Positions 18,075-28,116 of a stretch of DNA of 64,000 nucleotides are shown piece by piece (position 1 is the first letter of the stretch; each line of letters begins with the position of its first letter). This DNA is from an uncultured Myxococcales bacterium (GTDB lineage: Bacteria > Myxococcota_A > Bradymonadia > UBA7976 > VGTA01), in assembly GCA_937146725.1 (NCBI GenBank), contig CAKZRU010000090.1, forward strand, positions 28,074 through 92,073, read 5' to 3'. The translations under genes and the position numbers were made by a program. The notes under the pieces are model-generated. The model was not told the DNA's origin and made no database searches. It saw only the letters and a list, made by a program, of their open reading frames with translations.

Positions 18075-21000
18075 TTATTGTCTTGTATCTCGAGTCATGA
18101 CTAATAATCTTTGTGGATTTAAATCAGGCGTAATAAAGACCTGCCTTAATGAACGACTGCTCATGTGTTTGATTTGCCGTGCATTCGCTGTGATTAAAAT
18201 GGGCTCTCCAAAAAGTGACTCTGGGAAGCTAAGGATTGCGCTTTGTTGATTAAGGTCTATGACTGTTCCCTTAAGTCTTGGATAGCCAGTTTCAGGGTCG
18301 GGTGTAAGCCCACTTCCTACTTGTGGCCATTCAAAGCGACGTAGCCCTTGTTCTGATGCTGTCCAAAGAGCCTCTTGGTGAATCGTTAGATCTCTAATGG
18401 TAGATTGAGGTCTTAGAATCCAAGCGAATTGTAACTCGTCTTGTTGTAGTGCTTCCATATCTAGTTGGTAAATAGCCTTACCATTATGTGCGATAAGACC
18501 ATGCTCACTCGTTTTCAGTATGTCTCCCATAACAGCGGTACGCTTTTGTGAATTGTCACCTTGATACTGCTCTGGGTCGTCATTTAGGTAAGCACGAGCC
18601 AAGATCGCTCGACTTGGCTGATTACTGATATAGGCTTCCGGATCAAGCAGTAAAAGCTCTCCTTGAGTAGACAATACGATCAAGCGAGGGCCTTCTTCAG
18701 TACTTATCCCTTGAGCGGCAATAATCGCATCTGAAAGCTCACCAATAATGGACTTACGATATACTTTAAGACGTCGATCAATGGCTATCACTTGCGCTTT
18801 GCGTGCATCAAAAGCCCACACATAATCCATTGCCTCCGCAAGAGCATAAGGTGCTCCATCGACTGGAATCTTTCTGATGAGTGTGCCACTATTTTCGGCA
18901 ATAACTGCGATATGGCCCGAATGGGGGACGGTTACAAAGTAATCTTGGCGTAGAGACATTAAACGACCAACACCTCTACCAAGATTTACAAAGGCAAATC
19001 GTTCAAGCTCGGTACTTTCTCTACTTACATTACTTTGATACTTGAATAGCGATAGGCTTGCATGGTCAACCGAGCCACCCAAGCTTGCTAAAATATGTTC
19101 TTGAGCTTCGATCACTTCGATATTTTGTTCGAAATAGCGAATAATGCCCGAAGGAGACTGTGCCATAATCTTAAAAGGATGTAAGCCCGCAGAACCAGAT
19201 CCTGCTCTCCACTCTACTCTATAACGAGTACTTAAAGTCGGATTTGCTGATTCTAAGGCAATAAACTCCATACCTTGGGGAGATTGTAGTACTCTCATGT
19301 CAACCGGCCCATCAAAGGAGCCATTGCTTGCTTCGGACGCTCTTAACTCAAGCTCAAAACTGAGTAATTCACCCTCAGCAACCGGCTCTAGGTTGGGGAC
19401 CAAGATTCTTGGGCCGGCCGGAGTGACCTCTATGAGATAAGTTATAGTAGACTCTCCACCATCTTCATCACGCAAATCGATGGTGACTGTGAATTGACCT
19501 AATTCTCTATAGGTATGTACCACTACACGCTGATTACCAAACTGTGTGCCTTCACCCATACGCCAAGATACTGTCACAAAGTCACTCGGTACATCCTCAT
19601 AAGACAGTTCAAAACGAACCGGAACACCAAAATCAACAGTATCTGACTCTGTACTGATATTCGCATTAAAAGGTGCTCGATTTGCGACATTGGTGAGTCG
19701 ACTAATTGTGCTTAGAGAGCCATCGCTATCGATTGCAGTCAGATAAATCACATAGTTCCCATCATCTGCATATACGTGTGAGCGCTCAGCTTCTGGACCT
19801 TCCTCTACCGGACTCCCATCACCCCAATTCCAACGATAGGTCACAATCGGATCACTTGGTGCACCCGCTGTACTTTGTGAGGCGCTCCAAGTCAATTGTA
19901 GTCCTTCTTGCGCAAAGCTAGGTACATCCACACCATCTTCACGAATAAATGGAGAGCTCAGCACAGGTCTTGGGCTTACATCATCTACATAGATTTCTAG
20001 TTGAGTGGTGGCCGGCTGATCTTCTTCTTCATCAAATAAAGTCATGGTAATCGTTAAGTTACCATTGGCTTCAAAGGTGTGGTGCAGATCGGTTTGAGTA
20101 AAGTCATCAATACGCTGGATTGCTGATCCATCTCCCCAATCGATTAAGGCGTGAGATAAGGGATCGGCTGTCCCGCCGGCTCTTGTACCCGCAATAGAGA
20201 ATTGAGCTGGTTCTCCTTCGATCGCAAATAAGTCTCCACTGAGACGAGCGATCGGTCGTAAGTCTTCAATGACAACAGGAATACAACCGGTCACTAAGCT
20301 ATCGCTATCATCTACAGTTAAACACACATCAAAACTTCCAGAGTCCATAAAACGATGGCTTGGATTGCGTAGTTCATCGCCTAATAGTGATTCAGTATCT
20401 GCTGTACCATCATCCCATGACCAAATGAACTGAATGATTGGTTCGGCGCTTGAGCCAGCGCTTGTTGTGCCCGCACTAAATTGCAAAAGGCTGCCTTCGA
20501 CAAAGGGACCGTCACCGACAACTCTTAAACCGCGCACAATCGGCTCCACATCACGTACAATGACTTGAGCTTGATCGCTACATTCAGAGTCAATGTCATA
20601 GGCGGTAAGAGTGACTGTATATTCACCCTCCTCCATATAAAAATGTTCGGGAGCGGTTAAGTTGGGAGCAAATTGCTCATTAAGATCGCCGGGGAATTCT
20701 CCAAAATGCCAACGGTAGGCCAAGATTGGTTCAGAAGGAGTACCGGGGCTTGAGTTTGAACCATCAAAGGTTAAAAATAGGCCTTGTTCAATTTCGTAAG
20801 GTCCGCCAGCATCACAAACCGGTGGGGCATCATTGATTACAATTTCAGTACTATCATACTCAACCTGTCCGGCTTGAGTCGTGATTCTTAAACCTACTTG
20901 GTAAGTACCATCATCAAAGGGCGCTCCATTTTGATCAACAAAGTCAACTTGAGCACCCAAATGGCTGTAGCCGCCATCTCCATCATCTAGTAGGTCAAAG

Positions 21001-22049
21001 TCCCAAGCATATTCAATAATTCCACCAAGTTCTGGTGGACAAAAACTATCTCCACCGTCTAAGCCAAGCACTTGACCCTGCTGTCCTTGGTATGGCCCTC
21101 CGGTGACCGCAAAGGGTTTTTCTAATAGATCAAAGCGAGCTGTATCAGAGTAGGTCGTTCCAGAACAATCACTGGCACTTACATCAAGCACATAAGAACC
21201 CGGTGTATCAAAAAAGCTTCCGGTCGTGATTTCAACCGGTGGATTTCCATCAACTGAAATCGTGCCGGTAGTGGTAAAGCAACTTGTATCAGTTGTGCCA
21301 AAATAACTGTAAGTCTCTAAGTAAAACTCTCCATCTTCGGCACCGCTAAAATAAATTTCAGCCGGCTGGGGACTGGGTTTATTGATCTGAAAATAAACTT
21401 CTTGAGCATTACCTTCTCCACAATGATCACTCACGGTAAAAATACGGGTTACTGTGCAGTTTTCGCTTTGATCAGTACTTGAAATCGTCGGAGAAGGATC
21501 AAAGTCATCACTGACAATCGGCATAATTGTGTTCATCGATTGTTCGGCAGATGCATCACAAGCGGCATACAGTGCCAACTGCGCCGGTGTAAACTCCAAG
21601 GAAGGTGGTGTTCTATCTAAGTCAAAGGTCACAGTATCACTGACTGTACCTGCCGGACTTTCGGCAGTGAGGGTAAAGACCAAACCTTGGCCATCGCTGA
21701 TTGCCTCTGCTTCAATCGCATAATAATCAACAAGTGTTTCAATACCGGGACCATCGGTAAACACAGTGCTACTCGTCAAGGCGGTAGGTATACCATTAAC
21801 TGTGGCGGTCAGCGTAACATCATCTCCGTTAGGTTCGGTAATCCTAAAGCTCAAGGGTACACTTGAAGGAATAAAGGTCCCAGGTTGATCAGGTGAACCA
21901 CCCGGCTGTAAAGCAGGGTTATTAGGAACACAAGTATTGGGGGCTGGTGAGTCAATTTGTAAGTTGAGAGTCTGGCCCCATGCTTGCTGAAAGGATAGCA
22001 AACCCAAGCATAAGACAAGTGGAGAAAAACGTGAATAACAGAGCTTCAT
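18075..22049 (-). CDS. Secreted PKD-repeat protein with C-terminal propeller-like region
   Basis: This 1324-residue protein has a cleavable signal peptide ending near A-W-G-Q (about 26). About six PKD domains occupy residues 310-870. Each carries the PKD core, a W-x-W/F-G-D-G-type strand followed by an H-x-Y/F turn (Y-R-W-N-W-G-D-G is the clearest). Residues about 990-1310 read as a beta-propeller of YVTN type, with repeated hydrophobic-L-V-L-S and W-A-F-D-A segments. PKD domains mediate protein or carbohydrate contacts at cell surfaces. It starts 9 nt after the stop of the MopE-type lipoprotein gene, so the two are cotranscribed. The binding target is unknown. Confidence 0.85.
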   Translation of the reverse strand: MKLCYSRFSPLVLCLGLLSFQQAWGQTLNLQIDSPAPNTCVPNNPALQPGGSPDQPGTFIPSSVPLSFRITEPNGDDVTLTATVNGIPTALTSSTVFTDGPGIETLVDYYAIEAEAISDGQGLVFTLTAESPAGTVSDTVTFDLDRTPPSLEFTPAQLALYAACDASAEQSMNTIMPIVSDDFDPSPTISSTDQSENCTVTRIFTVSDHCGEGNAQEVYFQINKPSPQPAEIYFSGAEDGEFYLETYSYFGTTDTSCFTTTGTISVDGNPPVEITTGSFFDTPGSYVLDVSASDCSGTTYSDTARFDLLEKPFAVTGGPYQGQQGQVLGLDGGDSFCPPELGGIIEYAWDFDLLDDGDGGYSHLGAQVDFVDQNGAPFDDGTYQVGLRITTQAGQVEYDSTEIVINDAPPVCDAGGPYEIEQGLFLTFDGSNSSPGTPSEPILAYRWHFGEFPGDLNEQFAPNLTAPEHFYMEEGEYTVTLTAYDIDSECSDQAQVIVRDVEPIVRGLRVVGDGPFVEGSLLQFSAGTTSAGSSAEPIIQFIWSWDDGTADTESLLGDELRNPSHRFMDSGSFDVCLTVDDSDSLVTGCIPVVIEDLRPIARLSGDLFAIEGEPAQFSIAGTRAGGTADPLSHALIDWGDGSAIQRIDDFTQTDLHHTFEANGNLTITMTLFDEEEDQPATTQLEIYVDDVSPRPVLSSPFIREDGVDVPSFAQEGLQLTWSASQSTAGAPSDPIVTYRWNWGDGSPVEEGPEAERSHVYADDGNYVIYLTAIDSDGSLSTISRLTNVANRAPFNANISTESDTVDFGVPVRFELSYEDVPSDFVTVSWRMGEGTQFGNQRVVVHTYRELGQFTVTIDLRDEDGGESTITYLIEVTPAGPRILVPNLEPVAEGELLSFELELRASEASNGSFDGPVDMRVLQSPQGMEFIALESANPTLSTRYRVEWRAGSGSAGLHPFKIMAQSPSGIIRYFEQNIEVIEAQEHILASLGGSVDHASLSLFKYQSNVSRESTELERFAFVNLGRGVGRLMSLRQDYFVTVPHSGHIAVIAENSGTLIRKIPVDGAPYALAEAMDYVWAFDARKAQVIAIDRRLKVYRKSIIGELSDAIIAAQGISTEEGPRLIVLSTQGELLLLDPEAYISNQPSRAILARAYLNDDPEQYQGDNSQKRTAVMGDILKTSEHGLIAHNGKAIYQLDMEALQQDELQFAWILRPQSTIRDLTIHQEALWTASEQGLRRFEWPQVGSGLTPDPETGYPRLKGTVIDLNQQSAILSFPESLFGEPILITANARQIKHMSSRSLRQVFITPDLNPQRLLVMTRDTRQ

Positions 22050-22058
22050 TGACTTAAC

Positions 22059-23777
22059 CTATTCTCCCAACACGGCATCGTTAAAGATGACTTCAAGTAG
22101 ACCGGTATTGTTTGTAGCACTTGCGCCATTCACCGCACCGGGCACCCAAGCAAAGCTATAGCTCGTCACTTGCGGTTGAGTTTTGCTAAAGCGTACTCTT
22201 AAAAGCTCTCCTGATCGTACATATGCAATTTCGATTGGTGGTGGGAAGCCGGGAACCATGTAATGTGCAAGTCCGGCACCAATCGCTAGGTTATTTAATG
22301 AAATCGTATCAGGGTTTAAGCCTGATTGAGTGTAGGTATCAATGAGAGCCTGTCCAGCCGAAACCGAAAGGATTTGTAGGTTGATTGGGAAGCTAAAGTG
22401 CGCACCGATTAATGTGGGCATAGTGTTTGGGTCAGTGTCATTGGCACCTCCAGCAAAGTTGATGGCAATTTCAATTTCTGTCGCTGTATTTTCAACAAGG
22501 CTAAAGCTCATTTGCTTGAGGTTGGCCGGACAGGTATCATCAATAATTCCGTTACAGTCATCATCAACGCCATTGCAACTGTCATCCACTGTAGCCAAGG
22601 GCTCTCCAGGTACACACATTGTTGTTTGATTGGCACTCACACAGCTTTCTTGTCTTAGGCAGGCGCCTTGGCCACAGGTTTGCTCAGAGCTAAAGTCCTC
22701 ATCAATGGCACCGTCACAGTCATCATCTACATTATTGCAGTTATTATCGAGACCTAGTGGTGGATTAGGTGTACATATTTGACCTTGGTCTCCACAGGTA
22801 GCAGCCGAATAACAAAAGCCTATGCCACACCCAGTGGCAGTCATTGAAAAGCCTTCATCAATTTGACCATCACAGTCGCTGTCAATGCGATCACAGAGTT
22901 GGTCGATATCATTAGCCGGAGTGGGAGAACCTTCACATTGCTCCACACCATTTACACAGGTACTTGGTTGGGCACAGCTTCCCAAACCACAGTTGATGGC
23001 TTGATAGCCTTCGTCAATATTACCATCACAGTCTTCGTCCATACCATTACAATTAGCATCTTCACCCTGCCCCTCTGAGCCATTACAAGTGATACGTCCG
23101 GTTTCACATTGACTCATCCCGGCACATAAACCTTGACCACAAGCTTCGGCAACAAAGTCTTCATCAAAAAAACCATCACAGTCATTATCAACATTATCGC
23201 ATAGATCGGTCACGCCCTCGTGGATATCGGGGTTATCATCAGCACAATCTAGACCCAAACAGTCCGGACCACGACCATAACCATCTCCATCTTCATCACG
23301 GCATAACACCGGTGAGCAACGCCCTTCGCTTGGTATGCAATAACTTTGAGCATTTGTTTCTGTACCCGCAGAAGCTTCTGTACCCGCTTGAACTTCTGAT
23401 GAAGCAATTTCGCCACAGCTGTAGTCACTTGGACAATCACTGTCACTTGCACATTCCTTTGAACAGAACTGCTCACCGCTTTCTTCGTTATTAAAGCAGG
23501 TAAAGCCCTCCGGACAGGTTGCCTCATCATCGCATTCTTGGCAAAAAGCACCTTCACTGCCGGCCATTTCTGCATCTTGTTCAACCGGTCCTAGATCGCC
23601 GATTTCTTCGCCTGCACCGCCTTGGTCCATGATCATAGCATCGGGCTCGGCGTTGGTACTTGCATCAAGGGGCAAGGAGGGTAAAGGGTCTCCACAGGCA
23701 AAAAACATCAGACTGAGGCCCATGAATAAACGGACTGAAGGGTAGGCTGGCTTTGAGCTTGATAATAGTGCTGACAT
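22059..23777 (-). CDS. MopE-type repeat lipoprotein, five repeats
   Basis: This 572-residue lipoprotein has a lipobox M-F-F-A-C at Cys28. The ATG at 23777 has GAGGAG 6 nt upstream, which rules out the longer TTG-initiated frame. A Dickkopf/EGF-like Cys-rich segment (about 75-150) contains an A-G-T-E-A-S-A-G-T-E linker. Five MopE-type Cys/Asp repeats follow (for example C-D-N-V-D-N-D-C-D-G-F-F-D-E). The C-terminal 140 residues lack Cys and form a cohesin-like or beta-sandwich domain. It is probably a calcium- or metal-stabilised surface protein. It is the first gene of the operon with the PKD protein. Confidence 0.85.
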   Translation of the reverse strand: MSALLSSSKPAYPSVRLFMGLSLMFFACGDPLPSLPLDASTNAEPDAMIMDQGGAGEEIGDLGPVEQDAEMAGSEGAFCQECDDEATCPEGFTCFNNEESGEQFCSKECASDSDCPSDYSCGEIASSEVQAGTEASAGTETNAQSYCIPSEGRCSPVLCRDEDGDGYGRGPDCLGLDCADDNPDIHEGVTDLCDNVDNDCDGFFDEDFVAEACGQGLCAGMSQCETGRITCNGSEGQGEDANCNGMDEDCDGNIDEGYQAINCGLGSCAQPSTCVNGVEQCEGSPTPANDIDQLCDRIDSDCDGQIDEGFSMTATGCGIGFCYSAATCGDQGQICTPNPPLGLDNNCNNVDDDCDGAIDEDFSSEQTCGQGACLRQESCVSANQTTMCVPGEPLATVDDSCNGVDDDCNGIIDDTCPANLKQMSFSLVENTATEIEIAINFAGGANDTDPNTMPTLIGAHFSFPINLQILSVSAGQALIDTYTQSGLNPDTISLNNLAIGAGLAHYMVPGFPPPIEIAYVRSGELLRVRFSKTQPQVTSYSFAWVPGAVNGASATNNTGLLEVIFNDAVLGE

Positions 23778-23956
23778 AGCACGCTCCTCTGCTGAATAAG
23801 TGTCGAAATTATTCAAGTTTTTACTTTAAGACAAAAAGTATAGCACTCTAAACTCAAGAGGTCTACTTTAGCCTTAAGTTTGAGGTGTATTCTTAGCTTT
23901 TGAGCCTAGTCACTCTGTCTAAATGATTATAAAGACTAAGCAACAAGAGCTTTTCG

Positions 23957-26590
23957 TTAGGCAATGAAGCGAGACTTTTTTTGAATTATCATGCTCAATG
24001 CAACAGCACAAAATAGCAATTCTAAAGGCGCTGTAGAGTTTTGTTCACAGCCCTGAGCTTCATTTTCTTTGCTTGTATCTGACATTGCTTCGTTTTCACT
24101 AGGCATACCGCCCACCTGAGGCGTCATTTCTTGTCCTGCCTCTTGTGGCAGCATAGTTGGTTCAGGCACCTCTCTAAACTCAAAATCTGTATTGATTTCC
24201 TCTGATTCTTCACTGACTTGGCCAACCCAATCAGCCACACATTGAGCAGTGCCATAAACAAGCTCACATTTTTCTAGATGTGGGCAGTCGATATAGCGGC
24301 AAGAATCAGGCACACATTCTCCCAAAACACAGGCTTCAAAACCTTCACATTCCATATCAAGACATGGATCAAACTCACAGATACCCTCAATGCAAATCTG
24401 CTGATCGCCACATACAAGACCACTACAGCGATCACTTACGCAAACCCCGTCTTGGCACCGTTCACCAAAGCCACATGATACATCAGCACAGCTAAAGACA
24501 CATTCACCTTCTCGGCAAAAACTTCCCTCGCCACAGTCAACGCCCGAGCAGGGATCATTTAAACAATAGCCTAGTTCACAGCGAGTTCCGGTTGGACAGC
24601 CGGCATATTCACATTGATCAGGTAAGCACTCACCTTGAACACAAAGCTCTCCTTCGGCGCATTCAATGCCAAAGCACAGGTCTTGGCAAGCTCCGGTTTC
24701 GGGGACACAGCGTTGTTGCTCTGTACAAACCACGCCGGCACAGTAAGAAACACAGGTATTTGCTTCACAAAAATATCCCACAGGGCACTCATAACCACTA
24801 GGTACATCTCTTTGGCAAGGTGGGCCACACTCACCAAGTGTACACAATAACCCTGAGGGACAAAGAAGATCATCGCCTTCGTCAACTAAACCATCGCAAT
24901 CATTATCTTCGCCATCGCAGCGTTCTTCGATCTCTTGGCCACAATACCCACAGCGATTACGAACGCCCTCATCGATCATGCCATCACAGTCGTTGTCTTC
25001 TCCATCACATGTTTCATCGATTAAGCCTCTTTCGGGCAGGCAAACAATTTGTCCAAGATCACTGCAACGGGTGACCCCTAAGGCACAAGCACCGACCAAG
25101 CCGGTATCACAGGCATCGGGGGGAACTACAGGACTACCATCGGTATTTTGGTCGATCAAATTATCACAGTCATTATCGATATTATCGCACACCTCTACTT
25201 GGCCATCAGGCACACAAAGATAGCGATCACAGGCATCTCCAAGTCCATCTCCATCGGTATCTTCTTGAGCACGATTAATGATTTTTGGACAGTTGTCACA
25301 AGCATCTCCAATGCCATCTTGATCTTCATCGAATTGATCAGGATTAGGGATATCGGGACAATTATCTTCAGTTCCGCAAAGCTGGTCATTATCACTGTCT
25401 ACACAAGCCCCACCAAGTGATCTTTCTAAAGTGAGAATGGCAAAGTGATGTCCTGCTAAGCTGGTATTATTACTAGGCGTACCATTATCACCAAAGCCCC
25501 AGCGTCCGGTCACGGGATCCTGCCAAGAAAGTAAGGTATAGGCAAAATCAAAATAGTGACTTGCCTGTTCTTCAGGATAACCACTCATAATTGGATCTCG
25601 GTCACCAAAATCAAAACCGGTCAAAAACTCAGGAGGTAAATAAGCATCAGAGACTTTTAAACCCTTAGCTGCAGCCCAAATATAATAATAGGTGAAATGT
25701 GCACTCGAACGCACAACACTGTCATATCGATAATTGGTTCGTAACCATTGCAATGCTTTTTGGGTTGACTCGTCTTCCATGGGAACTTGAGTGAGTCTGA
25801 GACACCATAATCCGGTCGCTGACATGGTGCTATGACTACCATTGCTTGGACGACCGGCTACACGATAGCTAAAACCACCGTTGCCCGCTTGGCTACCGAC
25901 AATAAAGTCAATAAACTCCGGAAACTCGTTACTTGCCTCGGGCACTAGGTTTTGAGCAGCGGATAATCCGGCGACTGCAAATTGCGTTACCGATAAATCA
26001 GAGTTGGAAGCTGGAGTCGTATACATCCACCCACCATTTGGTACTGCCGTGGAACGTACATTGCGTACAGCATTCACAGAATTAGCAAGTGCTTGGGTGA
26101 CTGATACATTAGCACCGACTTCGTCAGGACCACCGGATGCTAAATACACAGAAAGACCCATTAAACCACCGCCTACAGAATAATTATAGGGGGCAATGGC
26201 AGGGTTACTATGTGAGGTATATCCGTTGATTTGGCCCTTGACTAAATTGCGGACAATTTCTTGATCTTCGGGTTCGCTCCCATCATAGCCAAGCGCTGGT
26301 CCATTCCAACCAATCCCTTGCCTTTTTTCAAGGAGAGACAGAATCCCAAAAAAGTTATGTCGTACGCCGGATAGAGTTGTTCCACTCACATTAGCACGGG
26401 TATATTGTAAGCCTAAGTTTATGGCGTTTTCTATGTCGCAGTTAAAAGGTGTTGATGGACAAGTGGCTCTGGGAGGTGTCCATTCTTGGGCCCAAGCAAG
26501 CTGACCAAAGCAAACAGTAATACACATCATGAAGTGTAATTTCATCGTTTTAAGGATGTAGGTTCTTAAGAGGGTCATCACACTCACCAT
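23957..26590 (-). CDS. Secreted prenyltransferase-toroid, TSP3 and MopE repeat protein with MYXO-CTERM-like tail
   Basis: This 877-residue modular protein has a signal peptide ending L-A-W-A-Q. An alpha-alpha toroid of the squalene-cyclase/prenyltransferase repeat type follows (about 45-390; G-G-W-M-Y, G-N-G-G-F-S-Y, G-R-W-G-F). Next come three thrombospondin type 3 calcium repeats (D-x-D-x-D-G-x-G-D-x-C-D, about 395-455), three MopE-type repeats (about 462-570) and some seven six-Cys EGF-like units (about 590-790). An acidic linker leads to a C-terminus with G-C, a hydrophobic stretch and Q-K-K-S-R, the layout of MYXO-CTERM (TIGR03901). The start may be the ATG at 26578, which has GGTGAG just upstream. 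Catalysis by the toroid is doubtful. Confidence 0.85.
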   Translation of the reverse strand: MVSVMTLLRTYILKTMKLHFMMCITVCFGQLAWAQEWTPPRATCPSTPFNCDIENAINLGLQYTRANVSGTTLSGVRHNFFGILSLLEKRQGIGWNGPALGYDGSEPEDQEIVRNLVKGQINGYTSHSNPAIAPYNYSVGGGLMGLSVYLASGGPDEVGANVSVTQALANSVNAVRNVRSTAVPNGGWMYTTPASNSDLSVTQFAVAGLSAAQNLVPEASNEFPEFIDFIVGSQAGNGGFSYRVAGRPSNGSHSTMSATGLWCLRLTQVPMEDESTQKALQWLRTNYRYDSVVRSSAHFTYYYIWAAAKGLKVSDAYLPPEFLTGFDFGDRDPIMSGYPEEQASHYFDFAYTLLSWQDPVTGRWGFGDNGTPSNNTSLAGHHFAILTLERSLGGACVDSDNDQLCGTEDNCPDIPNPDQFDEDQDGIGDACDNCPKIINRAQEDTDGDGLGDACDRYLCVPDGQVEVCDNIDNDCDNLIDQNTDGSPVVPPDACDTGLVGACALGVTRCSDLGQIVCLPERGLIDETCDGEDNDCDGMIDEGVRNRCGYCGQEIEERCDGEDNDCDGLVDEGDDLLCPSGLLCTLGECGPPCQRDVPSGYECPVGYFCEANTCVSYCAGVVCTEQQRCVPETGACQDLCFGIECAEGELCVQGECLPDQCEYAGCPTGTRCELGYCLNDPCSGVDCGEGSFCREGECVFSCADVSCGFGERCQDGVCVSDRCSGLVCGDQQICIEGICEFDPCLDMECEGFEACVLGECVPDSCRYIDCPHLEKCELVYGTAQCVADWVGQVSEESEEINTDFEFREVPEPTMLPQEAGQEMTPQVGGMPSENEAMSDTSKENEAQGCEQNSTAPLELLFCAVALSMIIQKKSRFIA

Positions 26591-26665
26591 TTACTTGTAA
26601 AGAGGCTTTACTACTTTGAACTATTATTTATAACTCTCATTATTGGCCTAAAAAGTAAAGCAAGA

Positions 26666-27973
26666 TCAATGCTCTATCCCCTGTCCATTGTTGACTAGAT
26701 TGGATGTATTACAAGAAAGTTTATTTTGGAAGTCCATAAGTAAAAAGGCTTCCAAGCTAAAACGAGAGGCAAAGCTTTGTTCAGTGGCACCTAATAATAG
26801 ATCTTGGTTTCCTTCACCATGATAACGCTGTCGTGTACTGACGCATCCCTCTAATATTGCCATTACGTTAAAGGGGTTTATTCCACCATTGACCTCTGTA
26901 TCATGACCAAGTTGTAAGGCATGGCCAAGCTCATGAGTAATCGTCCCAGATAAGGCTTCGTGTATTTCTACAAATGGCACTGGTGGTGGGCTACTTAAGC
27001 CACAGCTAGGATGCTGGCTCTCAATTGTACCTACATAGATAATTACACCCGCTGATTGTGGGTTTTCAGGATGATTTATAATTTCTCCGGCTCGATTCAG
27101 ATCATCACTGCGCTGATCAGCAGAGATAAGATGTATCAAACGGTTTGGATTTATGTTTGATAAATCTTGCAGCTGGCCATTGAAGGCATGACTGTTAGCA
27201 AGAAGATCAAAGCGAGTTTGAAAGTCCCCTTGTAGATCTAGTGGCGAAAGTAGTTCATCAACAAGAAAATGAAGTTGGACTTTATTGCTGATGAGCGGAG
27301 CTTGAGGTGGAACGGTTAAATCAAAAGAAGCTAGGGCCTCAAAGCTTTCAATGCTCATCCAAAAAGCACGAGGGTCAAGCTCTTGATCTTGCATTTGGTC
27401 AACCTGTATAAGTAAATCTTTAAGCAATGGATGCGGGCTTGAGTTTGAGTAGGTTGTTTCGGGGTATTCAGCGATCCAAAGCGCAAGATCATGTTCCTCT
27501 TGAGCACTTAGACCATCCATATCCTTATCTTCATCGGCATCAAGTACACCATCTTGGTCAGTATCAGCTGAACTCCAATGAAAGAGCTGTGGGGCGTTTA
27601 ATTGCCATTCCCAATAGTCTTCGAGTCCATCTTCGTCTTGATCTTCACCTCGCGGAGGTGGAGGCGTGTCGGGCAGGTTGTTACCGGCCTCAGTACCGGC
27701 CTCAGTACCGGCCTCAGTACCGGCCTCAGTACCGGCCTCAGTACCGGCCTCAGTACCGGCCTCAGCGTCCGCTTCTACACTCATATCACTGACAATGGGA
27801 GTAAAGTCACTTTGAGTACCTATGTCGGCAGTTTGAACACTTAGGTCACTTTGCAGGGATATATCTTGGGTACTCTCTTGGTCACAGGCAAAAGTGCCCA
27901 ACATTAAAAATAAGCTGTATATAGTGAAGGTTGGTTTAAACTGTTTACATGTAAACTGAGTGGAACGGGTCAT
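26666..27973 (-). CDS. Lipoprotein with AGTE repeat linker and metzincin-like zinc motif
   Basis: This 435-residue lipoprotein has a lipobox L-G-T-F-A-C at Cys30. Residues about 65-100 are a perfect A-G-T-E tandem array. TSP3/EF-like acidic loops (D-Q-D-E-D-G-L-E-D, D-T-D-Q-D-G-V-L-D) follow. Near residue 347 the segment H-E-L-G-H-A-L-Q-L-G-H matches the metzincin zinc signature HExxHxxGxxH except that the Gly is Gln. N-V-M-A-I about 17 residues on could be the Met-turn. It is thus probably a secreted metallopeptidase or a relative. The ATG at 27973 places the signal peptide properly; the TTG at 28054 has no ribosome-binding site. Substrate unknown. Confidence 0.75.
   Translation of the reverse strand: MTRSTQFTCKQFKPTFTIYSLFLMLGTFACDQESTQDISLQSDLSVQTADIGTQSDFTPIVSDMSVEADAEAGTEAGTEAGTEAGTEAGTEAGTEAGNNLPDTPPPPRGEDQDEDGLEDYWEWQLNAPQLFHWSSADTDQDGVLDADEDKDMDGLSAQEEHDLALWIAEYPETTYSNSSPHPLLKDLLIQVDQMQDQELDPRAFWMSIESFEALASFDLTVPPQAPLISNKVQLHFLVDELLSPLDLQGDFQTRFDLLANSHAFNGQLQDLSNINPNRLIHLISADQRSDDLNRAGEIINHPENPQSAGVIIYVGTIESQHPSCGLSSPPPVPFVEIHEALSGTITHELGHALQLGHDTEVNGGINPFNVMAILEGCVSTRQRYHGEGNQDLLLGATEQSFASRFSLEAFLLMDFQNKLSCNTSNLVNNGQGIEH
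27682..27765 (+). repeat. Seven perfect 12-bp tandem repeats (coding for AGTE on the minus strand)
   Basis: The unit TACCGGCCTCAG occurs seven times without mismatch. Perfect identity at third codon positions indicates recent expansion by slippage. The number of units probably varies between strains. Length stays in frame because the unit is 12 bp. Confidence 0.95.
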
Positions 27974-28116
27974 ATGAAAGTCTATCTTTTTTAGAGTTTT
28001 ACTTTGAGCAAGATCAAGTTCACAAAGCGATCTGAAAAGCAATGTCAATTCCAAATTAAAATAATGCTTGATTTGTGGTGATGATCCTGTTAACTACTTC
28101 GACGTAATCAGCGTAT

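Noticed and set aside
24278..25420. Many open frames on the plus strand opposite the Cys-rich repeat protein
   Set aside because: They are antisense shadows. Cys/Asp repeats with GA-rich codons leave few stops on the other strand; none has a ribosome-binding site or protein-like composition.
27427..27844. Overlapping plus-strand frames with Y-R-P-Q or S-T-G-L repeats
   Set aside because: They are translations of the 12-bp array in other frames; the A-G-T-E frame has the lipobox and downstream domains.
27943..27956. Palindrome GTTTACATGTAAAC
   Set aside because: It lies inside the signal-peptide codons of the lipoprotein gene starting at 27973 and is most simply chance.
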